From NCBI RefSeq assembly GCF_963678635.1, contig NC_087071.1:18849613-18913612 (forward strand): a stretch of 64,000 nucleotides of DNA. The letters run 5' to 3'. The first letter of the stretch is position 1. Each line of letters begins with the position of its first letter. Of this stretch, positions 63,343-64,000 are shown piece after piece. The DNA comes from Symsagittifera roscoffensis (lineage: Eukaryota; Xenacoelomorpha; Acoela; Convolutidae). The position numbers and the translations under genes are program-made. The notes beneath the pieces are model-generated. The model made no database searches, had not been told where the DNA came from, and saw only the letters and a list, made by a program, of their open reading frames with translations.

Positions 63343-64000
63343 TTCTCATAGTGAATTTCCTAGTGTTGTTGTAATTTGTGAATTAAAAGTTAAGGGGAAT
63401 AATTTTATATCTGCTGACCATTCGGTATATCGTGTATCATTTCCATTAATGATACATCTAAGATGTTCTTGTAAGGAACGGTTCATACCTTCGAATAATA
63501 TGTTGCTCCAAGGTGCATGAGATGTACGTGGTTTATGTTTGACGTTATATAAGAGACATAGTGTGATAATTTCGTTATTATTGATTTCAGTGACGTTGTC
63601 TGTGACTGGTATTTCGGGTAATCCGAATTGGGTTATCCAATGATCGTAGAGTGTTGTATATGCGTAGTAAGCATTATACTTACTAGGTTGAGTGCTACAT
63701 AGTGCGTGAATGCATCAACAATAACCATTTGGTAAAAGTTTCCTTCGGAGGTTGGTGAAAATGATCCTTTTGTGTCAAATGAAATTCTATGATTGAAATA
63801 TAGAGTTTTTCCTTTAAAATCTTGTTTTTCTGCAATTTGCTTTTGATTTGGGTATGGTTTATTTAATTGACATATTATACAATCGTTGCATAATACTTTA
63901 GTCCAAATTGGTGCATTTAAGAAATGAAAATTTTGAATAAAATTAGAGTATGTCTTTTCTGATCCTGAGTGTCCTTCAGTATTTAGTGTATGGAATGTAT
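63343..64000 (-). pseudogene. pol: Element E integrase core, incomplete
   Basis: DNA-level match to A 18360-19010 and B 58394-59040. The core is damaged: the equivalent of TDNGTEF is altered (TDNVTEI-like near 63590), and stops occur in all frames. The zinc module is entered before the window ends. Confidence 0.65.

Larger units (their letters stand above)
61709..64000 (-). mobile_element. Element E: third A/B-family copy, runs off the window
   Basis: Minus strand, starting abruptly near the start of the membrane mini-ORF and parallel to 56713-59040 of B in the same orientation. It contains the spacer, integrase tail, GPY module, core and the start of the HHCC zinc module at the window end. 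No LTR is seen. Frames are broken. Confidence 0.8.

Overview
Kind of sequence. This is a eukaryotic, very probably invertebrate-animal, genomic window. Candidate host exons have GT..AG boundaries, and most of the rest is LTR retrotransposons. Most of the window is AT-rich with A/T homopolymers; the 35249-55371 block is clearly more GC-rich. I cannot name the phylum. The gag/pol style of element C reminds me of Ty3/gypsy families in cnidarian and other invertebrate genomes, but that is memory, not a search.

Layout. 1-2600: three ~465-bp tandem units, then a TATG microsatellite. 2601-9551: low-copy host DNA with exon-like pieces, including a von Willebrand A-type segment on + and a candidate multi-exon gene on -, plus an array of the palindromic 11-mer GCGGATTCCGC. 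9552-28399: element A, an 18.8-kb Ty3/gypsy-type retroelement on + with two near-identical 410-bp LTRs (TGGAACC..AACTCA) and a 4-bp GTTT target duplication. It carries a leader, a basic small ORF, a very long gag, protease, RT, RNase H, integrase, a membrane mini-protein, a proline-rich ORF overlapping an env-like glycoprotein gene, an unknown ORF X after env, and a 1.5-kb structured 3' region. 28400-28764: spacer. 28765-35248 and 55372-60822: element B, a decayed relative of A on -, tail-to-tail with A. B is split by a 20-kb composite and flanked at the split by a ~230-300-bp duplication. 35249-52279: element C, a different Ty3/gypsy element on - with ~870-895-bp LTRs, a 14-bp minisatellite in its leader, gag with two zinc knuckles, a tandemly duplicated protease-RT block, integrase, a probable macro-domain ORF and a further unknown ORF. 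52280-55371: element D, a head-to-head deletion derivative of the C family. 60823-61708: a zinc-finger/GSGW-type ORF fragment resembling proteins that accompany Polinton-like DNA elements. 61709-64000: element E, another copy of the A/B family on -, running off the window.

How the parts work together. A has the gene order of an env-bearing, complex-retrovirus-like element: structural genes, then enzymes, then membrane and glycoprotein genes, then an extra 3' gene. Its LTRs imply a recent insertion, but its reading frames have several stops and single-base shifts, some at A-runs, so it is either recently dead or sequenced with homopolymer errors. C is older: both copies of its internal duplication share two nonsense codons, so it duplicated after dying. 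The best candidates for something undescribed are the giant A family with its extra genes, and the macro-domain ORF in C.
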